64,000 nt of DNA from Haematobia irritans (lineage: Eukaryota > Arthropoda > Insecta > Diptera > Muscidae). Both the position numbers and the translations under genes were made by a program. Position 1 is the stretch's first letter, and each line of letters opens with the position of its first letter. Positions 10,646 to 20,848 of the stretch are shown here, in pieces. Where the stretch lies: positions 198,235,063 to 198,299,062 of the forward strand of contig NC_134397.1 of assembly GCF_050003625.1 (NCBI RefSeq), in the 5' to 3' direction. The notes beneath the pieces were generated by a model. That model made no database searches, had not been told where the DNA came from, and worked only from the letters and a program-made list of their open reading frames with translations.

Positions 10646-11629
10646 ATATAGCAGTAAGTTCGGCCGTGCCGAATCTTAAATAATCACCACCATGAATCAA
10701 ATATTCTAGTTTCCTTTGAAATTTCAGGGGGGTTTGATGACAGATATTCTCCCAAGCAGAGCAGTTCTACCAGTACACTTCCCGAAGATAAATTTAAAGA
10801 GTTTACCTATGAAGACTATATCAGGTTCTTGATTCAGAAGAGCATTTTTTGAGTTTTGGAGGAATCATTAACATCTCTAGTAAGTGTGCAAGAAATTTAT
10901 GAAATAAAGCTTTGATTTGAAATCTGAAATCTGCAGATTTGCACCCCCAAAATCTGCAAATTTAACATTCAGTTTCAAGCAATTTTCATAATCAGTGCGC
11001 CTTCTATACCCTCAAGAAGTGAAATCGGTCTATATGGAGGCCTTACCAAATGGACCGATAAAAATTCCGATACACGTTTTTGTGAGTCTGAAATACCAGT
11101 ATATTTACAATTTCAGGCAAATCGAATAAAAACTACGGTTTCTAGAAAACCAAGGTGTTAAATCGGGAGATCGGTTTTATAGGGGCTATACTAAATCATG
11201 GTCCGATACTCATCGTTTTTGGCACATCTCTTAAAACATTGACCGATACTCACCATTTTCGGCGCACCTTTTTATGGTCCTACAATACCTCTAGATTTCT
11301 AATTTCAGGCAAATTGGACAAAAACTATGGATTCTATAAGTCCAAGAAGTAAAATAGGGAGATCGGTATATATGGGGGCTATAACAAAACATGGACCCAT
11401 ACTCAACATTTTTGGCGCACCTCTTTATGGTCCTAAAATACCTCTAGATATCCAATTTCAGGCAAATTGGATAAAAACTACGGATTCTAAAAGCCCAAGA
11501 CCCCGAATCGGGAGGTTGGTTTATATGGGGGCTATACCAAACCAAGTACTTTCGAACTTCGCCTGCCTGCAGACAAAAGACGAGTTTGTGCAAAATTTTA
11601 GCACGATTGCTTCATTATTGAAGACTGTA
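10646..11629 (+). mobile_element. DINE-1-like family F3, 5' part
   Basis: Begins within the family 5' end (GCAGTAAGTTCGGCCGTGCC, with its short stem), lacking only the first few bases at the mariner junction. It continues through CACCACCATGAATCAAATAT into repeat units with the TATATGGGGGCTAT motif. At 11628-11629 the TA is the target of element W. The 3' part resumes at 16673, so one F3 copy has been split by 5 kb of later insertions. Confidence 0.8.
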
Positions 11630-11821
11630 CACCGAAAGAATTCTCTTCGATAATTTTACGACGAATTCTTCATTAACTATTCATCGTGAATTCTTCATTA
11701 AAACAACGAAATTTTCATTCATTTTCGTAATTTTTACGTAGAACATTTTACGAATATACGAAACGTCTACGAAATAATCTACATTAAATTTTCTTCGTAA
11801 AACTTTCGTAGTTTTAACGAA

Positions 11822-11897
11822 GGTTAGGTTAGGTTAGGTTACAGTGGCAGCCCGCTTCAGGCTCACTTAGACTATTCAGTCCATTGTGATACCACAT
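11822..11897 (-). repeat. LINE 3' tail shared with the SINE
   Basis: On the minus strand: ATGTGGTATCACAATGGACT through GAGCCTG, then GAAGCGGGCTGCCACTGT and about four CCTAA units. The SINE has the same 40 bp and then GATACATCGGGCTGCCAC before its CCTAA tail. The small differences argue that this is the LINE's own end and not a SINE insertion. Confidence 0.8.
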
Positions 11898-12256
11898 TTA
11901 ACTAAAATTAGATATTACATATGAGCACTTCTAATTTTAACTACTGAACCTTCACTATTATTTTCTTTTGTTTAACCAACCAGATTGTTCCAAAAACATC
12001 AACAGACTGATTAAGTTAACGTTTTCCAGGTCCGCCAGTAATCTAAAGCTATATGCCCATAAAATTCGCTTACGCCTTACACAAAATGCAGGACACTCAC
12101 ACAAGGGGTGTTTAATTTATTCCCCCTCCTCCGCATCATGACAGCTCATACAGTAGTCATTATACTTCGCACCAATAGTTTTTGCAAATTCGCCTATCGG
12201 GCAGCGTCCCGTTATAGCAGATATCAGAAGTGATATCTGACGTCTTGAGAACACTA

Positions 12257-12343
12257 GGTTAGGTTAGGTTAGGTGGCAGCCCGATGTATCAGGCTCACTT
12301 AGACTATTCAGTCCATTGTGATACCACATTCCCACAAAAAAAA
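12257..12343 (-). mobile_element. Short 3' SINE-type fragment inside the LINE
   Basis: An 87-bp insert with the (CCTAA)n tail and the SINE variant GATACATCGGGCTGCCAC. It is flanked by a 12-bp duplication TTGAGAACACTA at 12245-12256 and 12344-12355. Its 5' side carries an extra T-rich stretch not found in the SINE body. Strong 5' truncation is typical of target-primed reverse transcription. Confidence 0.85.
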
Positions 12344-14385
12344 TTGAGAACACTAGCATATCTAGTGTGCGGTTCAAGTTTAAATGGGGCCATATTTGCT
12401 TGGTGTCGTTACAATCCTTGCAATTCTCCCATCGAACATTTGCCATCATGACAGCCTTCTCACGCAGTAAGATCTTGCAGGTAGCCAAAGACATACCAAC
12501 AGATTTTAGGTCCCCTGGAATATGTGAGGTAGTCCCTAGCCTTGCTAACTCATCTGCTTCGGAGTTCCCCGGTATGGTCCTATGGCCAGGCACCCAAATT
12601 AGGTGAATATTGTACTGCTCAGCCATCTCGTTGAGAGATTTGCGGCAGTCGATGACCGTTTTCGAGTTAAGGAATACAGAGTCCAAAGATTTTATTGCAG
12701 GTTGACTGTCTGAGTATATATTAAAGCCAAAATTTTTTGGAACATTACTTTTCAGCCAGAGAGGTGGCGACTCTCTTATTGCTAATATTTCAGCATGAAA
12801 AACACTACAGTGATTAGGTAATCTTTACGCTATTCGAAGTTCCAGATCTTTGGAATATATTTCGAAACCCACTTGTCCATCGAATTTGGGGCAATCAGTG
12901 GAGAAATCTATATATCTTTTATTCCCCGGGGTCTGTGTACACCACGCCTCACTGTTGGCAATTAGAGTTTCAATCTTTTTGTCGAAAAGCGATTTCGCCA
13001 GAATGTAATCCACCACGTTTGGCACATCTGGCATTATTTTGAGGACCGAACTGTGACCGTACATTTTTTCCGACCACAGCGATTGCTCGCGCAACCGCAC
13101 AGCCGTTGTTGCTGCTGACTGTTTGGCCAAAATGTCTAAAGGCAATAGATGCAGCATGAGATTAAGGGAATCTGTTCCTGTCTTACTAAATGCGCCTGAG
13201 ATACATAAGATCGCCATACGCTGAACTTTATCTAAACAAGTCGGTTTCTGAAGTGCCGGACACCAGACTACAACACCATATAGCATTATAGGTCTAACCA
13301 CTGCCGTGTATAGCCAATACACAATTTTTGGTTTTAGTCCCCACTTTTTTTCCTATTTACTTTTTGCACGAGTACAAAGCTATCTTGGCTCTTCTCGCTC
13401 TTTCTCCAATATTAAGCTTAAAGTTCAGCTTCCTGTCCAGAATAACGCCAAGGTATTTAGCACACTCACCAAAGGGAATTTCAATACCCCCTAAGGATAT
13501 GGGCTTAACCATGAGAGTTTTGCGATCTTTGCAGTACATGACTAATTCTGTCTTTGCAGGATTTACTCCAAGACCATTCTCTTTCGCCCATTTCTGAGTC
13601 ATCCGGAGGGCTATCTGTATAACATCTCTGATTGTGGATGGGAATTTCCCCCTGACTGCTAAAGCAACATCGTCTGCGTATGCCACCACTTTTATCTTTT
13701 CTATTTCTAGGGAAACCAGAAGGTTGTTTATGGCAACATTCCAAAGAAGAGGTGATAGAACTCCTCCTTGGGGAGTGCCTCTGTTCACATACCTTTGTAT
13801 GTTAGCTTGTCCTAGTGTGGCTGAAATACGTCTCTGTATTAAAAGTTCTTCTAACAGCCTAAGTATACCTGGATCAACATTCAGAGTTGTCAGTACATTT
13901 AATATCGAGCGCGGATGGACATTATTGAACGCCCCTTCGATGTCTAGAAACGCCACGATTGTGTATTCTTTGACAGATAGTGAGCTTTCAATAAAGCTAA
14001 CTAGTTCATGCAAAGCGGTCTCAGTAGACCTGCCCTTCGAGTATGCATGCTATCGTTTCGAGAGCAAACTTGAATCGACGCTAGTTCTAAGATAAATGTC
14101 TATCATCCTCTCCAGAGTCTTAAGTAGGAATGAGGATAAGCTGATTGGACGGAAATCATTCGCAATCGTGTGAGAGGCTTTTCCCGCTTTCGGTATGAAA
14201 ACGACTTTTGTTTCCCTCCACTTTTCTGGAATATATGTTAAGTTTATACATCCTTTATATATCACCGTCAACCAGGGGATAATTCTTTCAGTCACTGCTT
14301 GTAACTCCGCCGGAGCAATTTCATCAGGTCCGGGGGTTTTGAATGGCCCAAAGCTATTTAACGCCCATTTTATTCTAGATTCCGA

Positions 14386-14460
14386 GAGAAGTTCTCCAAT
14401 GTGGTATCACAATGGACTGAATAGTCTAAGTGAGCCTGATACAACGGGCTGCCACCTAAC
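14386..14460 (+). mobile_element. 75-bp SINE 3' fragment inside the LINE
   Basis: Starts GAGAAGTTCTCCAATGTGG, a SINE body sequence absent from the LINE tail, and ends GGCTGCCACCTAAC. It is flanked by the 11-bp duplication CTAGATTCCGA at 14375-14385 and 14461-14471. It therefore comes from the SINE and interrupts the LINE frame. Confidence 0.85.
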
Positions 14461-15150
14461 CTAGATTCCGATACAATTTGCTCGATAGGAAATGACCGCT
14501 GAGCCACTGTGGCACCGCCAGAACATGGTTCAACTGTCTGATTTCCAGGAAAATGTGTGTCCAATAGTACCTCCAGCGTCTCCCCACTGGCCGTTGTCCA
14601 AATGCCCTCCGATGCTTTAATGAAACCTGGAGCGGAGTAAGTGGTTGCTAGTACCTTCCGTAGTCTGGAAGCCCCGGGCGTATTCTCAATACTGCTGCAG
14701 TAATCATTCCATGAGTTATGCTGAGCCTTTCTCAGTTCTCGCTTGTATCCTCTCAGATTCTTCTTGTAAGCGTCCCAATCCTCGTTTTAACGAAACTTTC
14801 TTCAAATTTCATGACTTTTGTGAAGAAGTTTTTATGAATTTACCAATATTTTACGAAACATTCTGCATTAAAATTTCTTCATAAAAAGTACGAAACATTT
14901 TATTTGAAATAACGAAGAAGTTTCATTGAAGTTGAAAATATTACTGATTTACACAAGATTGAAAAATTTCCTTTCGCGACATAAAATTGTCTTTGATTGA
15001 GTTTGAGTGTATTCCTTTATACAATTTTTGAATGCATGTCTTCTCATTTGGGTGACAGCATGTTATGAATAAAAATGAAGCAGCCAAACTAAAAGTTATT
15101 CATAAACTTAAGATGTAAAGTAGTGATGACACTTTTCAAACTTGTAACTA

Positions 15151-16402
15151 ACAGGTTGGCTGATAAGTCCCCGGTCTGACATATAGATGGCGTCGCTAGT
15201 ATTAAATGCATATTATTTTTATATAGTACCAACCCTCAAATGATTCGTGTCAAAATTTGACTTCTGTAAGTCAATTAGTTTGTGAGATAGAGCGTCTTTT
15301 GTGAAGCAACAAAACATGGAAAAAAGGAGTTTCGTGTTTTGATAAAATACTGTTTTCTGAAGGGAAAAATACGGTGGAAGCAAAAACTTGGCTTGATAAT
15401 GAGTTTTCGGACTCTGCCCCAGGGAAATCAACAATAATTGATTGGTATGAAAAATTCAAGCGTGGTGAAATGAGCACGGAGGACGGTGAACGCAGTGGAC
15501 GCCCGAAAGAGGTGGTTACCGATGAAAACATCAAAAAAATCCACAAAATGATTTTGAATGACCGTAAATTGAAGTTGATCGAAATAGCAGAGGCCTTAAA
15601 GATATCAAAGGAACGTGTTGGTCATATCATTCATAAATATTTGGATATGCGGAAGCTCTGTGCAAAATGGGTGCCGCGCGAGCTCACATTTGACCAAAAA
15701 CAACAACGTGTTGATGATTCTGAGCGATGTTTGCAGCTGTTAACTCGTAATACACCCGTGTTTTTCCGTCTATATGTGACAATGGATGAAACATTGGTCC
15801 ATCACTACACTCCTGAGTCCAATCGACAGTCGGCTGAGTGGACAGCGTGGAAAGACTCAAAAGTCCGCTGGCAAAGTAATGGCCTCTGTTTTTTGGGATG
15901 CGCATGGAATAATTTTTATCGATTATCTTGAGAAGGGAAAAACCATCAACAGTGACTATTATATGGCGTTATTGGAGCGTTTGAAGGTCGAAATCGCGGC
16001 AAAACGGTTTCATATGAAGAAGAAAAAAGTGTTATTCCACCAAGACAACGCACCGTGCCACAAGTCATTAAGAACGATGGCAAAAAGTCATGAATTGGGC
16101 TTCGAATTGCTTCCCCACCCACCGTATTCTCCAGATCTGTCCCCAGCGACTTTTTCTTGTTCTCAAACCTCAAAAAGATGCTCGCAGGGAAAAATTTGGC
16201 TGCAATGAAGAGGTGATCGCCGAAACTGAGGCCTATTTTGGGGCAAAACTGAAGGAGTACTACCAGAATGGTATCAAAAAATTGGAAGGTCGTTATAATC
16301 GTTGTATCGCTCTTGAAGGGAACTATGTTGAATAATAAAAACGAATTTTGACAAAAAAATGTGTTTTTCTTTGTTAGACCGGGGACTTATCAGCCAACCT
16401 GT
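15151..16402 (+). mobile_element. Himar1-like mariner copy B
   Basis: Both terminal repeats are complete: ACAGGTTGGCTGATAAGTCC at 15151 and its complement ending at 16402, flanked by TA at 15149-15150 and 16403-16404. Its length of 1252 bp is close to a full-length irritans-group mariner. Inserted in element W. Confidence 0.95.
15316..16338 (+). pseudogene. Himar1-like transposase B, frameshifted
   Basis: ATG at 15316 (MEKR); a lost A soon puts the frame off, and a second lost A in the GGGAAAAATACGG run precedes the long frame from about 15374 (TWLDNEFSDSAPGKSTIIDW). The helix-turn-helix region ISKERVGHIIHKYLDMRKL and the block WVPRELTFDQKQQRVDD are intact; the first catalytic aspartate is in TMDETLVHH. 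At about 15845 a short deletion removes the GEPSPKR segment and shifts the frame. FHQDNAPCHKSLRTM (second aspartate) is legible. A further shift near 16140 leaves the PSD motif out of frame. It ends NRCIALEGNYVE. Inactive. Confidence 0.9.
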
Positions 16403-16672
16403 TACAACCAAATGCACTTTGGACTTCAAATTTTTTCTTCTAAAAGTTCGTAAAAAGGACTAAATTTTTTCATTAAAATTATTAAACTTTATCATAAAAA
16501 TAATGAAGTTGTTTCTTACATACTACGACCAAATTGTAAAAACTTTTTTTTCCTAAAAAGAGCGAAATATATCGTACTTTAAATGAAAAGTTTCTTTGGT
16601 TGTAAAACAATGACAAATTTCGTACTTTTAACGAAACTCTTCGTTCTTTTTACGAAGAAAATTCTTTCGGTG

Positions 16673-16853
16673 TAGCGTGATTACAACAGACAGACAGACG
16701 GACAAACGGACATGGTTATGTCGTCTTAGAATTTCTCCCTGATCAAGAATATATACATACGTTATATAGTCGGAAATCGATATTTCGATGTGTTACAAAC
16801 GGAATGACAAACTTATTATGCCACCGTCACCATTCAATGGTGGTGGATATAAA
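16673..16853 (+). mobile_element. DINE-1-like family F3, 3' end
   Basis: Resumes the F3 copy begun at 10646: GCGTGATTACAACAGACAGA, then the motif GATATTTCGATGTGTTACAA and the terminal hairpin around CCACCGTCACCATTCAATGG at 16821-16850. Confidence 0.8.
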
Positions 16854-17782
16854 AAGACCCGTGTATGGTAAAAGCAATATCGATGCCAGAGAATTTCTCT
16901 ATATCCAAAATTTTGCCGGTCTTAAGGGCACCAGTATACATTTGCATTTTTGTTTAATCCTTTTGCTTTGCCTTGTACATCTTCGTTTGGGCCCCCATGC
17001 CTTGCCGCATGAATTTGCTTGTGTTCCAACAAATGTACATTGACGATGAATGTGTACGAGAAATTGGAACTCATTTAAAATGGTTGCTTGGATCCTTTTA
17101 GGCAGGACACTGATGATGGCATTGGGACTTACATTCTTTGCTCTGCCTGCCAAGGGCCAACATGTGGCGCCATCAATGGGCTCATCAGTGTGGTACCTCC
17201 TACATATTGCTGGTGTCCTAGTGAGTTTTACAGACATATTTTACCACAAGTTTTAGTGGGTTTACAACATTGTTACTTGATGCTTGTAACTGTGTGGGTG
17301 GGTGTGTGTGTACGTGGCATTTTACAATGTTTACAAAGGTTCAAGGTTTCTAGGTCATCCCTGATGGGCTATTTAGGTTATATGTAAATAATTCTTTCAA
17401 GGGCCAAAAATGAACTTCAAAACATTTCTCTACCATTCGATAGGGGGTGGTGGAGAGCCGTTGTATGTTTGCAATGAATAGCGATGAATTGTTGAGGGAG
17501 TTTAAGGGTTAAAGTAACAGGAGTTCAAATTACTGCTGTAGCCTAAATTCAATTACATTTTACTCGGTGTTTGGTTTTACATCGTTTTATGTATTTCGAT
17601 ATTTTGTTGGCACATTGTTGGTCGAGGGCGCCATATGAAACATTTTTATTTTTGATGATAAATTTCTTTTAATACATTAAAAAAAAAAAAGAAATTGAAG
17701 TAAAGTATAGACACCTTATATTCATACATTTACTTTAAATTAAAAGGGATATTTATGTCGTATTTCATGGCTCACTTGGAGT
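16854..17782 (+). other. Possible isolated exon; otherwise no gene
   Basis: One of the few stretches not explained by repeats. A pyrimidine-rich run and ATCCTTTTAG precede 17102, and TCCTAGTGAGT at about 17217-17227 resembles a donor site. Between them, two forward frames are open: one gives DDGIGTYILCSACQGPTCGA with several cysteines, the other LGLTFFALPAKGQ. A hydrophobic LILLLCLVHL run is encoded at about 16956-16985 upstream. I do not recognise a family, and the exon call is speculative. From 17400 to 17782 I see nothing. Confidence 0.25.
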
Positions 17783-17946
17783 CCACAGAGAAAAAAATTT
17801 CACCAAAATATTTCCAATTAAAAAGCTGTTTAAAACCGAAAATATTCTCAATTAAAAATTCAATTGAAACTATCAATGTGTTTATCAAACCAGACACATT
17901 AAGTATATTAAGTAAATGATTGCAAATTTTCTAAATTTTTAATTAA
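17783..17946 (+). mobile_element. AATTAA-rich TIR element, fragment
   Basis: Starts CACAGAGAAAAAAATTTCAC, close to the termini of the elements at 8233 and 34574, and continues with CAATTAAAAA motifs. Its other end is cut by the F2 element starting at 17947. Confidence 0.6.
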
Positions 17947-18055
17947 AACAAGTATATACGGCCATAAGTTCGGCCAGGCCGAATCTTATGTACCCTCCAC
18001 CATGGATTGCGTAGAGACTTCTACGAAAGATTGTCATCCACAATCGAATTACTTG

Positions 18056-19467
18056 CACCCAGAAAAAACTGCCTTCGAAACTAAAGGAAAAAATGTTCAT
18101 CAATATGGTTTATCCATTTTTTTACCATTAAGGTAAATTTTTGTGAGAAATAATAAAATTTACTTGTTTCAGTAAAAAAATCCTAAACTGTAAGCAGTTA
18201 GGAATAGTTCGTTAACTAGAATAAGGCATGGAATTTTACTCATACAGTTTTCTTCGCTGGGTATAAGAATTTACTACTGAACAAGAAAATTTTATTCACC
18301 GATAACAAAGCATTCGTAAAAATAAACAAAATCCGAACTAAAACCAAGTTTCCTCAAAATTAGTAAAATTTCTTATAAAATGATAATTGCGACTTCCTTT
18401 GTAATAGAAAGTTTTTCATACATACGAACAACACTTGGCATAGAAAAATATTTTAGTTCATTCGTACTAAGAAGTATGCAATCCTTTCAAAACTTAAGGA
18501 AACACACTTGTTAGAATATAGGAAATTTTCCTATATTTCTATTGTCTACCTGTAATCGATACCTGTCATCGTAATCGATGTGTTTGCGCGTGGGTGTAAT
18601 CGATATGTTTGCGCGTGGGTTGTTTTTTTAGTTGGAATCGCGTTGTTGTGGTATACGGAGAGATTGTTAAAAATAATATGGTTAAATAATATAATAAATA
18701 ACAAATAAAATATATAAAATATTTGTTATTTTAAATTAGTGAGAAAAATTTTCGTTTTTTGGAAATAAATCTATCAATGTTCGTGGTGGTGTATAAAGAA
18801 AGAAAACACCAGCAGAATAACAACCCTTTCATTTGTCTTCATTTTGGAATCTTCAATTATCAGGTAATATTCAGTGACGCTAACCTTTTGTAACAAAAAT
18901 GGTTTATGATTTTTTATATTTGTAGATATTGAAATTGCAAAAGGAGGACAAAATCGTCAACTTATTAAAAGTGAAAAGTACAAGAAGAAGAAGAAAAAGT
19001 GCGTTTTACAGTTGATAATATCACATGGAAATTGGAAATAGTGCAATAATAAACTAATATTTCAAGGACACTCGATGCTGTTGATTACTAATAAATATAT
19101 TCAATATATTAATAAAACATGTCTTTTATTGAAGATAAAATTGCTTATATAAATAAATAAAATTGTATTTAAAAACGAAGGTAAGCAGTTCTAATTATGA
19201 AGTAAAAGTTGTACCACAAATATGTAAGATTTGTCCAAATGAATGAAAAAATTTCAATAAAATCATTCCATATATGAATTCAAATCATATAAATTTTTTT
19301 CATTCTGTAGTATAGTGGTACATAAATATAGGAAAATGTTGACTAATATATGGAATGCCTTATACCTAATTTCTACGAAAATCACATCTTTCAAACAAAT
19401 ACGAAGTTCAACTTTCTTCACAATGAGTTCATTTTAACTTAAAGAAGGGGTCACTTTTTTCTGAGTG
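18056..19467. mobile_element. TIR element U, 1.4 kb, CAC...GTG ends, TG duplication
   Basis: Left end CACCCAGAAAAAACTGCCTTC-like and right end AAGGGGTCACTTTTTTCTGAGTG, imperfectly complementary, flanked by TG at 18054-18055 and 19468-19469. The uninterrupted F2 sequence ATTACTTGGGTTGTGGTATC at 50614-50633 gives the empty site. The body is A+T-rich with no long frame; about 18540-18640 repeats GTAATCGAT-GTTTGCGCGTG-type sequence twice. Confidence 0.7.
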
Positions 19468-20141
19468 TGGGTTGTGGTATCTTAAAACTTTTTAACATCG
19501 TTTTCTAAATTGTGAGTTAGACCATACGTGGTATATACTAGACAAAAAAGGTATGTATAGGTAAGTCTACAAATAATTACGAATCGATATTGAAATTGAA
19601 ATATGGGGGTCGCTTATATGGGGGCTATATAGAATACTGAACTTGATATGGACCAATTTTCTGTGATTGGGGATCGATTTATCTGATGGCTATATATAAC
19701 TATAGACCGATATGGACCTAGTTAGGCATGGTTGTTAACGGCCATATACTACCACAAAGTACCAAATTTCAACTGACTCGGATAAAATTTGCTCCTCCAA
19801 GAGGCTCCAAAACCAAATCTCGGGATCGGTTTATATGGAGGCTATATATGATTATGGACTGATATGGACCACTTTTGGCATGGTTGTTAAATATCATATA
19901 CTACCACCACGTACCAAATTTCAACCAGATCGGATGAATTTTGCTTCCCCAAAAGGCACATGAGGTCAAATCTGGGGATCGGTTTATATGGGGGCTATAT
20001 ATAATTATGGACTGATATGAACCAATTCCTGCATGGTTGGTGGATACAATATACTAACATCACGTACCAAATTTCAACCGTATCGGATGAATTTTGCTCT
20101 TCCAAGGGGCTCCGGAGGTCACATCTGGGGATCGGTTTATA

Positions 20142-20368
20142 CACTAATAGAAAAAGTTTCGTTATATTAACGAAATGTGTCGTTAAAAGTCAGCCAATGA
20201 AACAAATTCGTTAATGCAACGAAATTGTTCGTTATTATAACGAATTTTCTGTTAATCAACGTAACGTTTCGTACTATTAATGAATATTTTATTATATTAA
20301 TGAAATTGTTTCGTTATATCAATGAAAATTTTTCGTTGGCCGAATTTTAATGAAATTTTCTTTGTGTG
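20142..20368. mobile_element. TIR element V1, CACTA start, TA duplication
   Basis: 227 bp from CACTAATAGAAAAAGTTTCG to TTTTCTTTGTGTG, flanked by TA at 20140-20141 and 20369-20370, inside the F2 repeat GGTTTATATGGGG. The body is made of AACGAA/TTCGTT motifs. It is the inverse relative of 21203-21416. Confidence 0.8.
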
Positions 20369-20515
20369 TATGGGGCCTATATATAATTATTGACCGATTT
20401 CGACCAATTTTTGCATGGGTGTTTGAGGCCATATATTAAAACCACGTACCAAATATCAACTGAATCAGATGAACTTTGGTCTTCCAAGAGGCTCCGGAGG
20501 TCAAATCTAGTGATC

Positions 20516-20848
20516 GAAGGTTTTACATCTTCGATTTACCACCAGAACTGCAGTTGACCTCTTTGGCAAGTGAACCTTGTTCAATTTCGAGTGGCTTCTC
20601 ATCAGAGAAAACCAAATTCGGTATCTGGTCAATTATCTGCAAGCAAAGCAAATCCGTGGCTCATTCCAATCTAAATTTTTTATGCATCAGAGAGCCTTTG
20701 ACGTTTTGGAACTTCAATGGCATCCGTTCTCTTGATATATTCAGCCCAGAAGCAGGTTTTCTAACACTAGGGCGTAGATTACGATTAAATTTGTTTTTTT
20801 TTTATTCCACTGTTTGGACGCTATGTAACACTGCTAGTATCACGGTAA
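20516..20848 (-). pseudogene. Degenerate transposase-like fragment
   Basis: On the minus strand at about 20527-20640 a frame reads DQIPNLVFSDEKPLEIEQGS; VFSDEK is the usual context of the first catalytic aspartate in Tc1/mariner-type transposases. The rest is interrupted by stops. The plus-strand frame 20476-20907 crosses several unrelated repeats and is not a gene. Confidence 0.4.

Larger units (their letters stand above)
11822..14783 (-). mobile_element. RNase H-bearing LINE (LOA/I-type), 5'-truncated
   Basis: Flanked by an 11-bp direct repeat GTTTTAACGAA at 11811-11821 and 14784-14794, so both ends are defined. Minus-strand order: linker, reverse transcriptase, RNase H and a C-terminal CCHC-like motif, then a short 3' UTR ending in (CCTAA)n at 11822-11841. 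The endonuclease and any first ORF are lost by 5' truncation. The last part of the 3' UTR (11858-11897, 40 bp) is identical to the 3' region of the tRNA-derived SINE. Two SINE fragments interrupt it. Assignment to LOA rather than I or R1 is from memory. Confidence 0.9.
11958..14783 (-). pseudogene. LINE polyprotein fragment: reverse transcriptase, RNase H, CCHC
   Basis: Copies element RNA into DNA at a nicked target. The 5' edge is inside a linker (EDWDAYKKNLRGYKREL-like). Reverse transcriptase motifs: KVVFIPKAGK and DFRPISLSSF (about 14110-14210), LDIEGAFNNV, GTPQGGVLSPLLWN, and the catalytic AYADD at about 13670-13684. RNase H: degenerate TDCPKFDGQ near 12880, then IYSDSQPAIKSL and WVPGHRTIPGNSEADELA (about 12540-12600). 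C-terminus: GRCPIGEFAKTIGAKYNDYC with a C-X2-C...H...C pattern at about 12110-12200, ending at the TAA at 11958. Damage: in-frame stop at 14050, frameshift near 13350, stop near 12825, and SINE insertions at 12257 and 14386. Inactive. Confidence 0.85.
11630..16672. mobile_element. TIR element W, CAC...GTG ends, host of a LINE and a mariner
   Basis: Left terminus CACCGAAAGAATTCTCTTCG at 11630 and right terminus complementary in 19 of 20 bases ending at 16672, flanked by TA at 11628-11629 and 16673-16674. The F3 sequence GAAGACTG-TA-GCGTGATTAC, uninterrupted at 28721-28742, confirms the empty site. The body is full of ACGAAA/TTTCGT motifs. Subtracting the LINE (11822-14783 plus its duplication) and Himar1-like copy B (15151-16402 plus TA) leaves about 816 bp with no coding capacity. 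Confidence 0.85.
17947..20515 (+). mobile_element. DINE-1-like family F2, 5' and central part
   Basis: 5' end ACAAGTATATACGGCCATAA, stem TTCGGCCAGGCCGAA, and subterminal box GTACCCTCCACCATGGATTG. The central repeats with ATCGGTTTATATGGGGGCTA follow. Two later elements are nested: U (18056-19467) and V1 (20142-20368). The 3' hairpin is missing; similarity ends at about 20515. Confidence 0.85.

Noticed and set aside
11822..11841. Interstitial telomere (TTAGG)n
   Set aside because: Only about four units, always attached to SINE or LINE 3' ends; it is a retrotransposon tail, though the match to the telomere repeat is reported as a finding.
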